A stretch of 53,296 nt of DNA from an uncultured Rhodopila sp. (lineage in GTDB: Bacteria; Pseudomonadota; Alphaproteobacteria; Acetobacterales; Acetobacteraceae). The notes beneath the pieces were generated by a model. The model searched no databases and had not been told where the DNA came from. It saw only the letters and a program-made list of their open reading frames with translations. The stretch lies in the NCBI RefSeq assembly GCF_903944925.1, contig NZ_CAJATU010000039.1, positions 1 to 53,296 on the forward strand, written 5' to 3'. Numbering within the stretch: position 1 is the stretch's first letter; each line of letters starts with the position of its first letter. Both the position numbers and the translations under genes were made by a program. Positions 1 through 7,208 of the stretch are shown here, piece after piece.

Positions 1-67
1 CGACGATGAGGCTGAGCAGGATGCCGCCGTCGGGGTCTTCGGGGAGGGTGGTGGTGGGGTGTGTCAT
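1..67 (-). CDS. Possible 5' end of an unidentified gene (cut by window edge)
   Basis: An ATG at 67-65 on the minus strand opens a frame of 22 codons with no stop before the window edge. It reads MTHPTTTLPEDPDGGILLSL. There is no convincing ribosome binding site: the upstream bases are GC-rich without a clear GGAG. It lies downstream of the LH2 genes on the same strand, beyond their terminator. Too little is visible to name a family, and a chance open frame is quite possible. Confidence 0.25.
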   Translation of the reverse strand, partial: MTHPTTTLPEDPDGGILLSLIV

Positions 68-241
68 GCCGCCCGGCCTGTGGTTGGGTTCGGCGGCGGT
101 TCTACCTTGAGTTGTGGGGCAGAGTCAAGATTTCTTTCCTAGCATCACGCGCCGCCCATCCGAAAGAGCATGAGAAGTGGAGATTACCGCGCCTGCGCGA
201 TTCTCATGTCCGGCCCGGACTGCCGGAAGCCGAACAAAGCA

Positions 242-273
242 AAGGGGACCGGCCATCGCTGCCCGGTCCCCTT
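242..273 (-). terminator. Stem-loop terminator downstream of first pucBA pair
   Basis: A perfect 11-bp stem (AAGGGGACCGG with its complement) encloses a 10-nt loop. On the minus strand it is followed by a T-rich stretch (TTTGCTTTGTT). It starts 31 nt after the pucA1 stop codon, as expected of a rho-independent terminator or mRNA-stabilising hairpin at the end of an antenna operon. Confidence 0.75.
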
Positions 274-303
274 CGTAGCAAACGGAAGTGACGATCCCGT
301 TGT

Positions 304-477
304 CTACTTCACCGCAACCTTAGCCGGACCAGCGATCCAGTTGTACTTCGGGCTGGTGAGGATCGAGAGGTGAATCACGACGGCCACGGCCAGCAGGGCC
401 AGGAAGATCGGAACCAGCCAGGTCGCCGGGTTGACGACGAGCCAGAACTTGTAGTCGTTGTCGGGATTGTGTGCCAT
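304..477 (-). CDS. pucA: Light-harvesting LH2 alpha chain, copy 1
   Basis: A 57-residue single-helix antenna polypeptide of the inner membrane. It pairs with the beta chain and binds bacteriochlorophyll a in the LH2 ring. The N-terminus carries NDYKFWLVVNP, the transmembrane helix spans about residues 20-40, and His36 is the expected B850 ligand. The tail reads TSPKYNWIAG, with Trp47 eleven residues after the His. This pattern is closest to the alpha chain of Phaeospirillum molischianum as I recall it; there an N-terminal Asp ligates B800, and Asp8 here would be its equivalent. AGGAGA lies 8-13 nt before the ATG. It follows pucB1 by 17 nt and is translated from the same message. Confidence 0.93.
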   Translation of the reverse strand: MAHNPDNDYKFWLVVNPATWLVPIFLALLAVAVVIHLSILTSPKYNWIAGPAKVAVK

Positions 478-494
478 TGTATTTGTCTCCTAAA

Positions 495-632
495 TCAGAA
501 CCAGGGGCGCCAAGCGAACACCAGCACGTGCGCGACGATTGCGATCGCGAGCCACGTCTGGAAGCCGATCTTGAACTGAGCGTGAAATTCCTGGGCCTGC
601 TCTTCGGTCAGGCCTGAAAGGCTAGCTGCCAT
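495..632 (-). CDS. pucB: Light-harvesting LH2 beta chain, copy 1
   Basis: A 45-residue antenna beta polypeptide (MAASLSGLTEEQAQEFH...). It has the conserved beta N-terminus SLSGLTEEQA, a polar His17 and one transmembrane helix. His35 in VAHVLVF is the B850 ligand, and the chain ends with the conserved WRPWF. AAGGGA lies about 10 nt before the ATG. It is the first gene of the downstream pucBA pair. Its sequence is almost identical to the second copy, so the two pairs look like a tandem duplication. Confidence 0.93.
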   Translation of the reverse strand: MAASLSGLTEEQAQEFHAQFKIGFQTWLAIAIVAHVLVFAWRPWF

Positions 633-767
633 GTTGTATGTCCCTTTGATTGGGGGTTATCGTTTTCGCAACGCGGTTCTCTCGCCGTCCGGATGTTTAT
701 TACTCAAACCAGACGACACCCGTCGCCATTTCCGCTTCAGCGAGATCCTGTAGCCGTGCTTAACGAC

Positions 768-795
768 GGGAACCGAACACTTCAGCCCGGTTCCC
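768..795 (-). terminator. Stem-loop between the two pucBA pairs
   Basis: A perfect 8-bp stem (GGGAACCG/CGGTTCCC) with a 12-nt loop sits 33 nt after the pucA2 stop. It occupies the same relative position as the hairpin after pucA1, but with a shorter stem and no T run. It may therefore stabilise or attenuate the transcript rather than end it. The 633-827 gap also holds the leader of pucB1. Confidence 0.55.
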
Positions 796-827
796 GGCGC
801 ACCGCACGGGGATGACGATCCCGATGC

Positions 828-1010
828 TTACTTCACCGCAGCGGCGGTCGGGGCCGGACCGGCGATCCAGTTGTGCCGCGGGCTGGCGTTGAGAATCGAG
901 ACGTGCACGATGACGGCCACGGCCAGCAGGGCCAGGAAGATCGGAACCAGCCAGGTCGCCGGGTTGACGACGAGCCAGAACTTGTAGTCGTTGTCAGTGT
1001 TGTGTGCCAT
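828..1010 (-). CDS. pucA: Light-harvesting LH2 alpha chain, copy 2
   Basis: A 60-residue LH2 alpha polypeptide, nearly identical to copy 1 through the helix, with His36 as B850 ligand. It diverges after the helix. The segment reads NASPRHNWIAG instead of TSPKYNWIAG: one residue is inserted and Tyr is replaced by His just before the conserved Asn-Trp. The tail is longer (PAPTAAAVK). This region lies near the B850 acetyl groups in known LH2 structures, so a shifted absorption is plausible but unproven. It follows pucB2 by 17 nt and is preceded by AGGAGAC. Confidence 0.93.
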   Translation of the reverse strand: MAHNTDNDYKFWLVVNPATWLVPIFLALLAVAVIVHVSILNASPRHNWIAGPAPTAAAVK

Positions 1011-1027
1011 TGTCTGCGTCTCCTAAA

Positions 1028-1162
1028 TCAGAACCAGGGGCGCCAGGCGAACACCAGCACGTGCGCCACGATGGCGATCGCGAGCCAGGTCTGGAAGCCG
1101 ATCTTGAACTGCGTGTGGAATTCCTGGGCCTGCTCTTCGGTGAGGCCTGAAAGGCTAGCCAT
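1028..1162 (-). CDS. pucB: Light-harvesting LH2 beta chain, copy 2
   Basis: A 44-residue LH2 beta chain (MASLSGLTEEQ...). It differs from copy 1 by loss of one Ala and by Thr for Ala after His16. The B850-ligand His34 and the terminal WRPWF are conserved. The frame is open further upstream (to 1231), but GGAGGG sits 8 nt before this ATG and family beta chains start here, so the short start is chosen. It is the first gene of the promoter-proximal pucBA pair. Confidence 0.93.
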   Translation of the reverse strand: MASLSGLTEEQAQEFHTQFKIGFQTWLAIAIVAHVLVFAWRPWF

Positions 1163-1914
1163 ATTGATACCCTCCAAAATCGAGTACTCGTCGTTGCCGC
1201 GCATCCCTCGCGGCAGGGAAACCGTGACCAAGCCGTCACGGCCAGATCTTCGCCAGAAAGGTCTCGCGAATAGTCAGTCACATGGCGAAGAAAACTTTTC
1301 GAAGGAGGCGTTAAGTTGCCGCCTCACCGTTCAAAGGTTTTCTCCGTATGAACTGATTGTCATCTTAGCCTGACGGACTTGGTTGTCAACGCAGGTTGTC
1401 AATAATTTGTGTCCGGAACCTTCCGGAGTGTTGTCAGGGAACGCGGAGGAGAAACAACCCGATTTTGTCAGACAAATGACTGACGGCCATAGGGTATTCC
1501 CTTACACGCCGAATGGGAATCCCCCCGGGGTGGTGGCTTGGCCGCCGGAACCGCACCGCCTGTCAGGTTTTCCCTGACGCGGACAGCGGTGATCTCCTGA
1601 CGCTCCGGCCGCCAAAGGGCCGCGAAACCGCGCTTCGAGCGCCGGCCCGGGTGGCATCGCCGTGCGACTCGGCCGGAAACCGGCTTAGCCACCGACCTGG
1701 ACCGCGCCAACCAGCACGGGTGTAGCCGCCGAGACCGTTTTCGCCGGCAAATGACCAATTGTCAACCGCCGGATACATCATTTCTTGGATTTATGCCAAC
1801 CGCCATTGGGCCGTCCCGTCATGCCGAAGCAGGTCGGCATGACGATTAAGCCGATCGGCCACTCTCTACGGCAGTACTGGCCATGGCGGCGAACAAGCCC
1901 GGCAGGCAACCCGG
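1163..1914 (-). promoter_or_regulatory. Long gene-free region upstream of pucBA with TGTCA-type motifs
   Basis: No credible gene lies in these 750 bases. They hold several TGTCA half-sites of the kind bound by CrtJ/PpsR (consensus TGT-N12-ACA). There is a one-mismatch site at 1358-1375 (TGTCA-N8-TGACG), a TGTCA-N9-TGACG dyad at 1561-1579 and a perfect TGT-N12-ACA at 1760-1777. A 9-bp direct repeat GGTTGTCAA lies at 1381-1389 and 1394-1402, and a palindrome TTTGTCAGACAAA at 1464-1476. An antenna promoter is expected here. Binding of any particular regulator is inference, and one TGT-N12-ACA match can occur by chance in this length. Confidence 0.45.
1817..1844. repeat. Palindromic repeat unit, CGTCATGCCGA type
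   Basis: A perfect 11-bp inverted repeat, CGTCATGCCGA and its complement, with a 6-nt loop. It resembles the dispersed CGTCATGG-stem units found elsewhere in the window. It lies about 70 bp beyond the 3' end of the minus-strand gene that stops at 1915. Confidence 0.5.
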
Positions 1915-2832
1915 CTATACCGTCTCGACCGCAACGACCTTGCGAACGAGCGCGTCGATCGCTTCCAATGCGGCCGCCACCGGCACGATGATCCTTGCGG
2001 CATCCAGAATAAGCCTGAAGGTGGACGGGTCCAGGCTTTCATCGTCGCGGAATTCCGCCGAGCTGCCGGTCTTGTCGATCGCGCCGAACACGGCGTGCTG
2101 GCCAATCGCCTCGGGCGAGGCGAATTCACTCAGCCGATCATAGCAAAAGCGCACGCCAGGGCTGGCACGATCGGCTTCGTCGATGGCATTCGGCACATCC
2201 ACCGGGCGGGTCTTGCGCGCCTGCTCGAACCAACCACCGGGCTGGCTGAACGCGCGGTCCGCCACGTAGGCGTCAACATCCGCCAGCTTTCCACTCGCAG
2301 CCAGCTGGCTGAGCTGCCGCTCGATCTGCAGCACCACCGCCCCGGACTCCAGCAAGCTACGGGCGGACAGCGCGGCGCCGACAGGATTCCGGGCGTCCCA
2401 CAGTGTGAGCGCGCCGCTGACCAGGACAAGGATCCGGTGCAGGATCGCCTGCTCGAACAGGGCCAGCCACCAGGCGCCCTTGGATGCCTGCAGCTCTCCC
2501 TGCCGCAGCAGCGTCGCCTTCTTGCGGCCCTCCAGCGTCTCCAGGACCGCGTTCAGCGCCTGGATATCCTCCCAATCCGCCCCGGAGGCGACGACGATGC
2601 CGCGCTCGAAAGCGACCGAAGCGCTGGCGGTTGTCGACGCCTTGCGGCGCGGTTTGACGCCCTCGCTTTTCGATCCGCTGCCGATGCTGGCCATTCCGGC
2701 AAAGCCCGACATGCCCACGCGAAGGATGAAGGTCGCAACATAATACCCGAAAATCCCCATCGCGATGACGATCGCGAGCTTGGGGATCTGAATCCCGAAG
2801 ATCGGCGGGATTTCGAAGCCGAAGATGTCCAT
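1915..2832 (-). CDS. Membrane-anchored protein of unknown function between LH2 genes and pucC
   Basis: A 305-residue protein I do not recognise with certainty. The N-terminus (MDIFGFEIPPIFGIQIPK) leads into one hydrophobic segment at about residues 18-42. A basic linker (KPRRKAS, about 80-84) follows, then a mostly helical cytoplasmic domain. A second hydrophobic patch lies near 130-145, and the stretch ALSARSLLESGAVVLQIER recalls helical DUF5677-like domains, only loosely. GGAAGAG lies about 9 nt before the ATG. It begins 65 nt after pucC on the same strand, so it is probably co-transcribed with pucC. A role in antenna assembly or in placing LH2 in the membrane is a guess from position. Confidence 0.7.
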   Translation of the reverse strand: MDIFGFEIPPIFGIQIPKLAIVIAMGIFGYYVATFILRVGMSGFAGMASIGSGSKSEGVKPRRKASTTASASVAFERGIVVASGADWEDIQALNAVLETLEGRKKATLLRQGELQASKGAWWLALFEQAILHRILVLVSGALTLWDARNPVGAALSARSLLESGAVVLQIERQLSQLAASGKLADVDAYVADRAFSQPGGWFEQARKTRPVDVPNAIDEADRASPGVRFCYDRLSEFASPEAIGQHAVFGAIDKTGSSAEFRDDESLDPSTFRLILDAARIIVPVAAALEAIDALVRKVVAVETV

Positions 2833-2897
2833 TGCGTTTGCTCTTCCAGAAGTAACGCCGGCAGACCGCCCCGGCGTGCGCGTGACGCCAGCGGCGA

Positions 2898-4355
2898 TCA
2901 GGGTGAGGTCGAAGCGGCTGACAGGACACCCTCGGACTGGCTGCCGCCGCCCGGATTTACCGACTCGCGGTCCGCGATCAGGGGCCTGATCGCGACGAGC
3001 GTTGCCAGCAGCAGGACGATCTCAATCCCGTAGACGACAGCATATCCGGTGACCGGGGCGGCGAGCGCCTCACCCAGGTAGCCGCGCTGCGCCAGCGCCG
3101 AGACACCGTCCCGGAGCACGCCGCCGGTGGCGATCGCGGCGCCGGCCGCGGAGGCCTGCACTGCGCCCCAGGTGCCGAGTGCCAATCCGCTGAAGCCGCC
3201 GGTCGCCTGGCCCATCACCGCCGACAACGTGCCGACGACGAACAGCGCGCTGCCGAAGCCAATCAGCATGGTGCCGAGGCCGAACGGGATGATGGAGGCG
3301 AGCGGCGCGGCGCCGAGCACGCAGGTGAAGGCGCCGAGGCCGCCCAGTACGCCGTATGACGCCAGCCGGTAAGGGGCAACGCCGCGCTTAAGCAGCCGCC
3401 CCGACAACAGGAAGCCCAGCACGCCGCCGATGGCCAGGAAGGCGGTGAGAATTGTCGTCGTGCCGACAGGAAGGTGCAGGATCTGGCCGCCATACGGCTC
3501 CAGCAGGATGTCCTGGGCCTGGAAGCCGAACGTGCCGAGGCCGACGACAACCAAGGCGCGCTTCGACTTCGCGTCTTGCGTAAACATCGCCCAGGCGGCG
3601 CGGAATGACGGCTGCTTCGGCGGGTTCTTGTCGCGCTTGCTGACGAAGAAGGCCCTGTCGAACGGCTCCTGCTTCCACAGCGCGAAGAAATTGACCACCA
3701 GGGTCACCGCCGAGGCGGCCTGAACCACCTGGATCAGTGCGATCTGGTCGAAGTTGCGCAGGGCGATGCCGAACACGACGGCGCTGATGACCATGCCCAG
3801 CAGCATCATGCCGCATAGCAGGGTGACGACCTGCGGATGCTTTTCCTTCGGCGCGAGGTCGGTTGCCAGCGCCAGCCCGATGGTCTGGACGGTGTGCAGG
3901 CCCGCGCCCGTGAGCAGGAAAGCGGCTGCGGCTCCGATTTCGCCGATGAGGGTCGGGTCGCGGTGGTCGCCGGACATCGCCAGCAACGCGAATGGCATGA
4001 TGGCGAGACCGCCGAACTGCATGGCGGTGCCCTTCCATAGATAAGGCAACCGGCGCCAGCCCATGACCGAGCGGTGCGTATCGGATTTGTAGCCCACCAC
4101 CGCGCGGTATGGGGCAACGATCAGCGGGATCGAAATCATCACCGCGACCAGCCAGGCGGGGACGCCGAGTTCGACGATCATCACGCGGTTCAGCGTGCCG
4201 ACGACGAGCACCACAGCCATGCCGACGGTCAGTTGGAACAGCGAAAGACGCAACAGCCGGCCAACCGGCAGATCGTCCGACGCCGCCTCGGCAAAGGGCG
4301 TGAAAATCGGATTTCTGATGACTGCGTCGAAGGCGTTGAGAAAGCGGTTGCTCAT
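2898..4355 (-). CDS. pucC: PucC-family (BCD) major facilitator protein for LH2 assembly
   Basis: A 485-residue polytopic membrane protein of the PucC/LhaA/BCD branch of the major facilitator superfamily, with about 12 hydrophobic segments. It carries the family-typical N-terminal region LLRLSLFQLTVGMAVVLVVG and the loop MISIPLIVAPYRAVVGYKSD ending in YLWKGT. PucC proteins act after transcription in LH2 assembly, probably by handling bacteriochlorophyll. LhaA, the LH1-linked paralogue, is the alternative. Proximity to pucBA favours PucC. AAGAAGAG lies about 7 nt before the ATG. It is the first minus-strand gene of the locus, divergent from the phytochrome. Confidence 0.88.
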   Translation of the reverse strand: MSNRFLNAFDAVIRNPIFTPFAEAASDDLPVGRLLRLSLFQLTVGMAVVLVVGTLNRVMIVELGVPAWLVAVMISIPLIVAPYRAVVGYKSDTHRSVMGWRRLPYLWKGTAMQFGGLAIMPFALLAMSGDHRDPTLIGEIGAAAAFLLTGAGLHTVQTIGLALATDLAPKEKHPQVVTLLCGMMLLGMVISAVVFGIALRNFDQIALIQVVQAASAVTLVVNFFALWKQEPFDRAFFVSKRDKNPPKQPSFRAAWAMFTQDAKSKRALVVVGLGTFGFQAQDILLEPYGGQILHLPVGTTTILTAFLAIGGVLGFLLSGRLLKRGVAPYRLASYGVLGGLGAFTCVLGAAPLASIIPFGLGTMLIGFGSALFVVGTLSAVMGQATGGFSGLALGTWGAVQASAAGAAIATGGVLRDGVSALAQRGYLGEALAAPVTGYAVVYGIEIVLLLATLVAIRPLIADRESVNPGGGSQSEGVLSAASTSP

Positions 4356-4554
4356 CGGGGACTCTTCTTGAGGGCCGGGAAAACGGTAACGCCCCGGGCA
4401 GTCGCGCGGTTCATACCGCCCTGCTCGGCAGACGACGGCTAAAATTAGTCAAACATGTACAGCGAACGCTCGTTACGAGTTTCGCTTGGTCAATCCTGCA
4501 ATACGGCGTCTTTCCTGGTAAATCAATGCGGGATTTCCCGGATACTCGGCCCCT

Positions 4555-4615
4555 CGTCGTGGCCGGGCTCGGCCCCGTGGGTATCACGGCCGGGCGTGTC
4601 CCGGCCATGACGGCG
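4555..4615. repeat. Dispersed palindromic repeat, pucC/phytochrome intergenic copy
   Basis: Two adjacent GC-rich units, the second with a perfect GGCCGGG/CCCGGCC stem (4588-4594 and 4600-4606) followed by ATGACGG. It belongs to the same CGGCCATGAC family found near 24.4, 27.4, 29.5 and 45.7 kb. Confidence 0.6.
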
Positions 4616-4711
4616 AGGCGGAAGCCGCTGCGCCGCCCCGCCCTTATCCTGATGGCTTTGAGGCGTCAGGCACCACGGTTCGATACCTCCCCTTCCCATT
4701 GTCAGTATTTT

Positions 4712-4732
4712 CCCGGAATATGTCCGGGTTTT
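4712..4732. other. Short hairpin in the pucC-phytochrome intergenic region
   Basis: A 6-bp inverted repeat (CCCGGA, 5-nt loop, TCCGGG) is followed by TTTT on the plus strand. It could be a weak terminator or an operator. It lies about 130 bp before the phytochrome gene, with no upstream plus-strand gene to terminate. Confidence 0.3.
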
Positions 4733-4802
4733 CCCTACCCGCACCACGCGCCGCGCTCGCGCCCCGGCACGCTGGCAGCATCCCGGGGAAACTGACATTC
4801 TA

Positions 4803-4829
4803 CCGCGGTGACCGCCGCGGTCACCGCGG
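4803..4829. promoter_or_regulatory. Perfect 27-bp palindrome just upstream of the phytochrome gene
   Basis: Two exact 12-bp arms (CCGCGGTGACCG and its complement) flank a 3-bp CCG spacer. It ends 10 bp before the upstream mini-ORF start and 39 bp before the phytochrome ATG. A dyad of this size and place fits a dimeric regulator site, for example autoregulation by the neighbouring NarL-type regulator. It could instead be an RNA hairpin in the leader. It does not match the dispersed palindromic repeat family. Confidence 0.55.
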
Positions 4830-4839
4830 AGACACTTTG

Positions 4840-4872
4840 ATGCGCCCCAGAATCAAGCCTGCCGCGCGATGA
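4840..4872 (+). CDS. Ten-residue leader ORF coupled to the phytochrome gene
   Basis: ATG at 4840 encodes MRPRIKPAAR and stops with TGA at 4870-4872, overlapping the phytochrome ATG as ATGA. GGAG sits 9-12 nt before this ATG, while the phytochrome start has no visible ribosome binding site of its own. Translational coupling through the mini-ORF is therefore plausible. The peptide itself probably has no function. The alternative is that phytochrome initiates weakly on its own. Confidence 0.4.
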   Translation: MRPRIKPAAR

Positions 4873-7208
4873 ACAGCCCTGCGAACGCCGATGACCGTGA
4901 CGATACCGGGCAAAGCGATCCCGCCTTCGGCTCGGCCGATATTACAAATTGCGACCGCGAGCCGATCCATATTCCCGCCGCCATCCAGCCGCATTGCGTC
5001 CTGCTGGCGCTCGACCCGCAGACTCTGACCATCCTCCAGGCGGCCGGCGATTCCACCCGCATCCTTGGCGACCCGCCGAACAAACTGCTCGGCCATCATA
5101 TAGACGGCTGGTTCGCGCCAAACCGCGTCATGCGCCTGCAATCCCTGCTGGCCAGCGAAGGGCCGATGCTGCGCCCGCTGCACGCTTTCACCCTGACGGC
5201 GCGGCACGACGGCCGCCCGATCGACGCGCTGGTGCACCGGACCGGCGGCGTGCTGGTGCTGGAGCTGGAGCCGCTGCTGGAAAAATGCCCCGACGACGCG
5301 CTCGGGCAGGTGCAGGCCATGCTGCTGCGTGTGCAGCAGGCCGCCACGCCGCGCGCCTTCTGCCAGGGCCTTGCCGACGAGGTCCGCCGCGCCTCCGGCT
5401 TCGACCGCGTCATGGTCTACCGCTTCCAGCCGGACGGCAGCGGCACGGTCATCGCCGAGGCGCGCCATGACGATGCCGAGTCTTTCTTCGGCCTGCGCTA
5501 CCCGGCCTCCGACATCCCCGCCCAGGCGCGTGCGTTGTATCTGACCAACTGGGTGCGCCTGATCCCCAACACGCATTACCGGCCGGACCCGATCCTGCCG
5601 CCGCTCAATCCGCGCGACGGACGCCCGCTCGACCTCAGTTACAGCGTCACCCGCAGCGTCTCGCCAATCCATCTGCAATACCTGCTCAACATGGGCGTCG
5701 GCGCCTCGATGTCGCTGTCGATCGTCCTGCGTGGCGAGTTGTGGGGGCTGATCGCCTGCCACCACCGCACGCCGCGCTTCCTGCCGCACAGCCTGCGCGT
5801 GGCCTGCGAGCTGTTCGCGCAGATGGCGTCCTGGCGGCTGGAGTCGAAGGTCGCCGGGGAGGAGATCGATGCGCAGATGCATTGCAAGCGCGTGCATGAA
5901 GAACTGGTCAAGAGCATCGCCTGCGAGGGCGACCTGACCGAGGGCCTGGTGCGCCAGCGGCCCAACCTGCTCGATTATGTCTCGGCGGATGGCGTGGCGC
6001 TATGGCTCGACGGCCGGTTCACCGCGCTCGGCCGTACCCCGGCCGCCGGGGATGTTGCCGCCCTGGTCGCCTGGCTGAACAAGACCGCCGCCGACGGCGT
6101 CTATCACACCGACCGCCTGCCGCTGGACTATCCGCCGGCGGTCGCGTTCGCGGACGTTGCCAGCGGCCTGATCGCGCTGTCGGTGTCCCGCTCGCCGCGC
6201 GACTACGTCCTGTGGTTCCGCCCGGAGGTCATCCGCAACATCACCTGGGGCGGCAACCCGAACAAACCGGTCGAAACCGGTTCGGACGGCGAAACCCTGA
6301 CCCCGCGCAAGAGCTTCGCCGCCTGGCAGGAATCGGTGAAGCTACATGCCCGCCCGTGGCGCAACGTCGACATCGAGGCGGCGAAAACCCTGCGCCTGTC
6401 GCTGCTGGAGGTGGTGCTGCAACGCATCGACCAGGTGGCGCGGGAGCGGGAAGCGGCCCGCCTGAAGCAGGAAGTGCTGACACTCGAACTCGATCGCCGG
6501 CTGGAGCAGTGGCAGGCGGTGGCGGCCAAGCTGAAGGAAGAAGCCGAACGCCGCGCCGTGCTGGAGGCGGAGCTGTCGCAGGTGCTGCGCTCCACGGTGG
6601 AGGACCAGGAGGGCGAACGCCGCCGCATCGCCCGCGAGCTGCACGACACGCTGGGGCAGACGCTGACGCTGTTGCAGCTCGGGCTGGACGGTCTCGGGCG
6701 CGGCTTGCCGGAGGACGACCTTCTGCAAACCCGGGTTGCGGCGCTGAAGGGGCTGGCCAAGGGCGTCGGCGCCGAGATCAACCGGCTGGCCTGGGAAATC
6801 CGGCCGACGGCGCTGGACGATTTGGGCCTGGAGACCGCGATCCGCCACCTGACCGAGATCTGGGCCGAGCGCTCGGGCGTGCCCATCGGCCTGCATCTGG
6901 CGCTGAATGATCGCCGGCTGGACCCGGCGGTCGAGACAGCGCTCTATCGCGTGCTGCAAGAGGCGCTTAATAACATCGTCCGCCATGCCGAAGCGACGCG
7001 CGTCGGCGTGCTGCTGGAAGCGACCGAACAGGAGGTCCGCATGATCGTCGAAGACGACGGTCGGGGCTTTACCGCCGATGGCGAGCCGAAGGCGAAGCGG
7101 CTCGGCCTGCTGGGCATCCGGGAGCGGCTGTCGCTGGTGTCCGGCGCGCTGGAGATCGAGACGGCGCCCGGCCTCGGTTGCACGCTGTTCGTCCGCGTGC
7201 CGTTGTGA
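4869..7208 (+). CDS. Bacteriophytochrome histidine kinase with NarL-type kinase module
   Basis: A 779-residue red/far-red sensor. The PAS domain (about 20-130) carries Cys28 in the position of the biliverdin-binding cysteine, followed by IPAAIQPHC, where Cys43 replaces the usual Gly of IQPHG. The GAF domain (about 145-325) has the PASDIP motif with Asp215 and SPIHLQYL with His268. The PHY domain (about 335-515) has the tongue motifs WGGNP and PRKSF. A coiled coil (525-585) leads to a HisKA_3 dimerisation domain (ELHDTLGQ, His592) and an ATPase domain (EALNNIVRHA, DDGRGF, GLLGI). This is the NarX/DegS-type kinase rather than the usual HisKA type. The response regulator gene overlaps the 3' end. 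The divergent pucC-pucBA genes suggest control of antenna synthesis by light colour. Confidence 0.92.
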   Translation: MNSPANADDRDDTGQSDPAFGSADITNCDREPIHIPAAIQPHCVLLALDPQTLTILQAAGDSTRILGDPPNKLLGHHIDGWFAPNRVMRLQSLLASEGPMLRPLHAFTLTARHDGRPIDALVHRTGGVLVLELEPLLEKCPDDALGQVQAMLLRVQQAATPRAFCQGLADEVRRASGFDRVMVYRFQPDGSGTVIAEARHDDAESFFGLRYPASDIPAQARALYLTNWVRLIPNTHYRPDPILPPLNPRDGRPLDLSYSVTRSVSPIHLQYLLNMGVGASMSLSIVLRGELWGLIACHHRTPRFLPHSLRVACELFAQMASWRLESKVAGEEIDAQMHCKRVHEELVKSIACEGDLTEGLVRQRPNLLDYVSADGVALWLDGRFTALGRTPAAGDVAALVAWLNKTAADGVYHTDRLPLDYPPAVAFADVASGLIALSVSRSPRDYVLWFRPEVIRNITWGGNPNKPVETGSDGETLTPRKSFAAWQESVKLHARPWRNVDIEAAKTLRLSLLEVVLQRIDQVAREREAARLKQEVLTLELDRRLEQWQAVAAKLKEEAERRAVLEAELSQVLRSTVEDQEGERRRIARELHDTLGQTLTLLQLGLDGLGRGLPEDDLLQTRVAALKGLAKGVGAEINRLAWEIRPTALDDLGLETAIRHLTEIWAERSGVPIGLHLALNDRRLDPAVETALYRVLQEALNNIVRHAEATRVGVLLEATEQEVRMIVEDDGRGFTADGEPKAKRLGLLGIRERLSLVSGALEIETAPGLGCTLFVRVPL

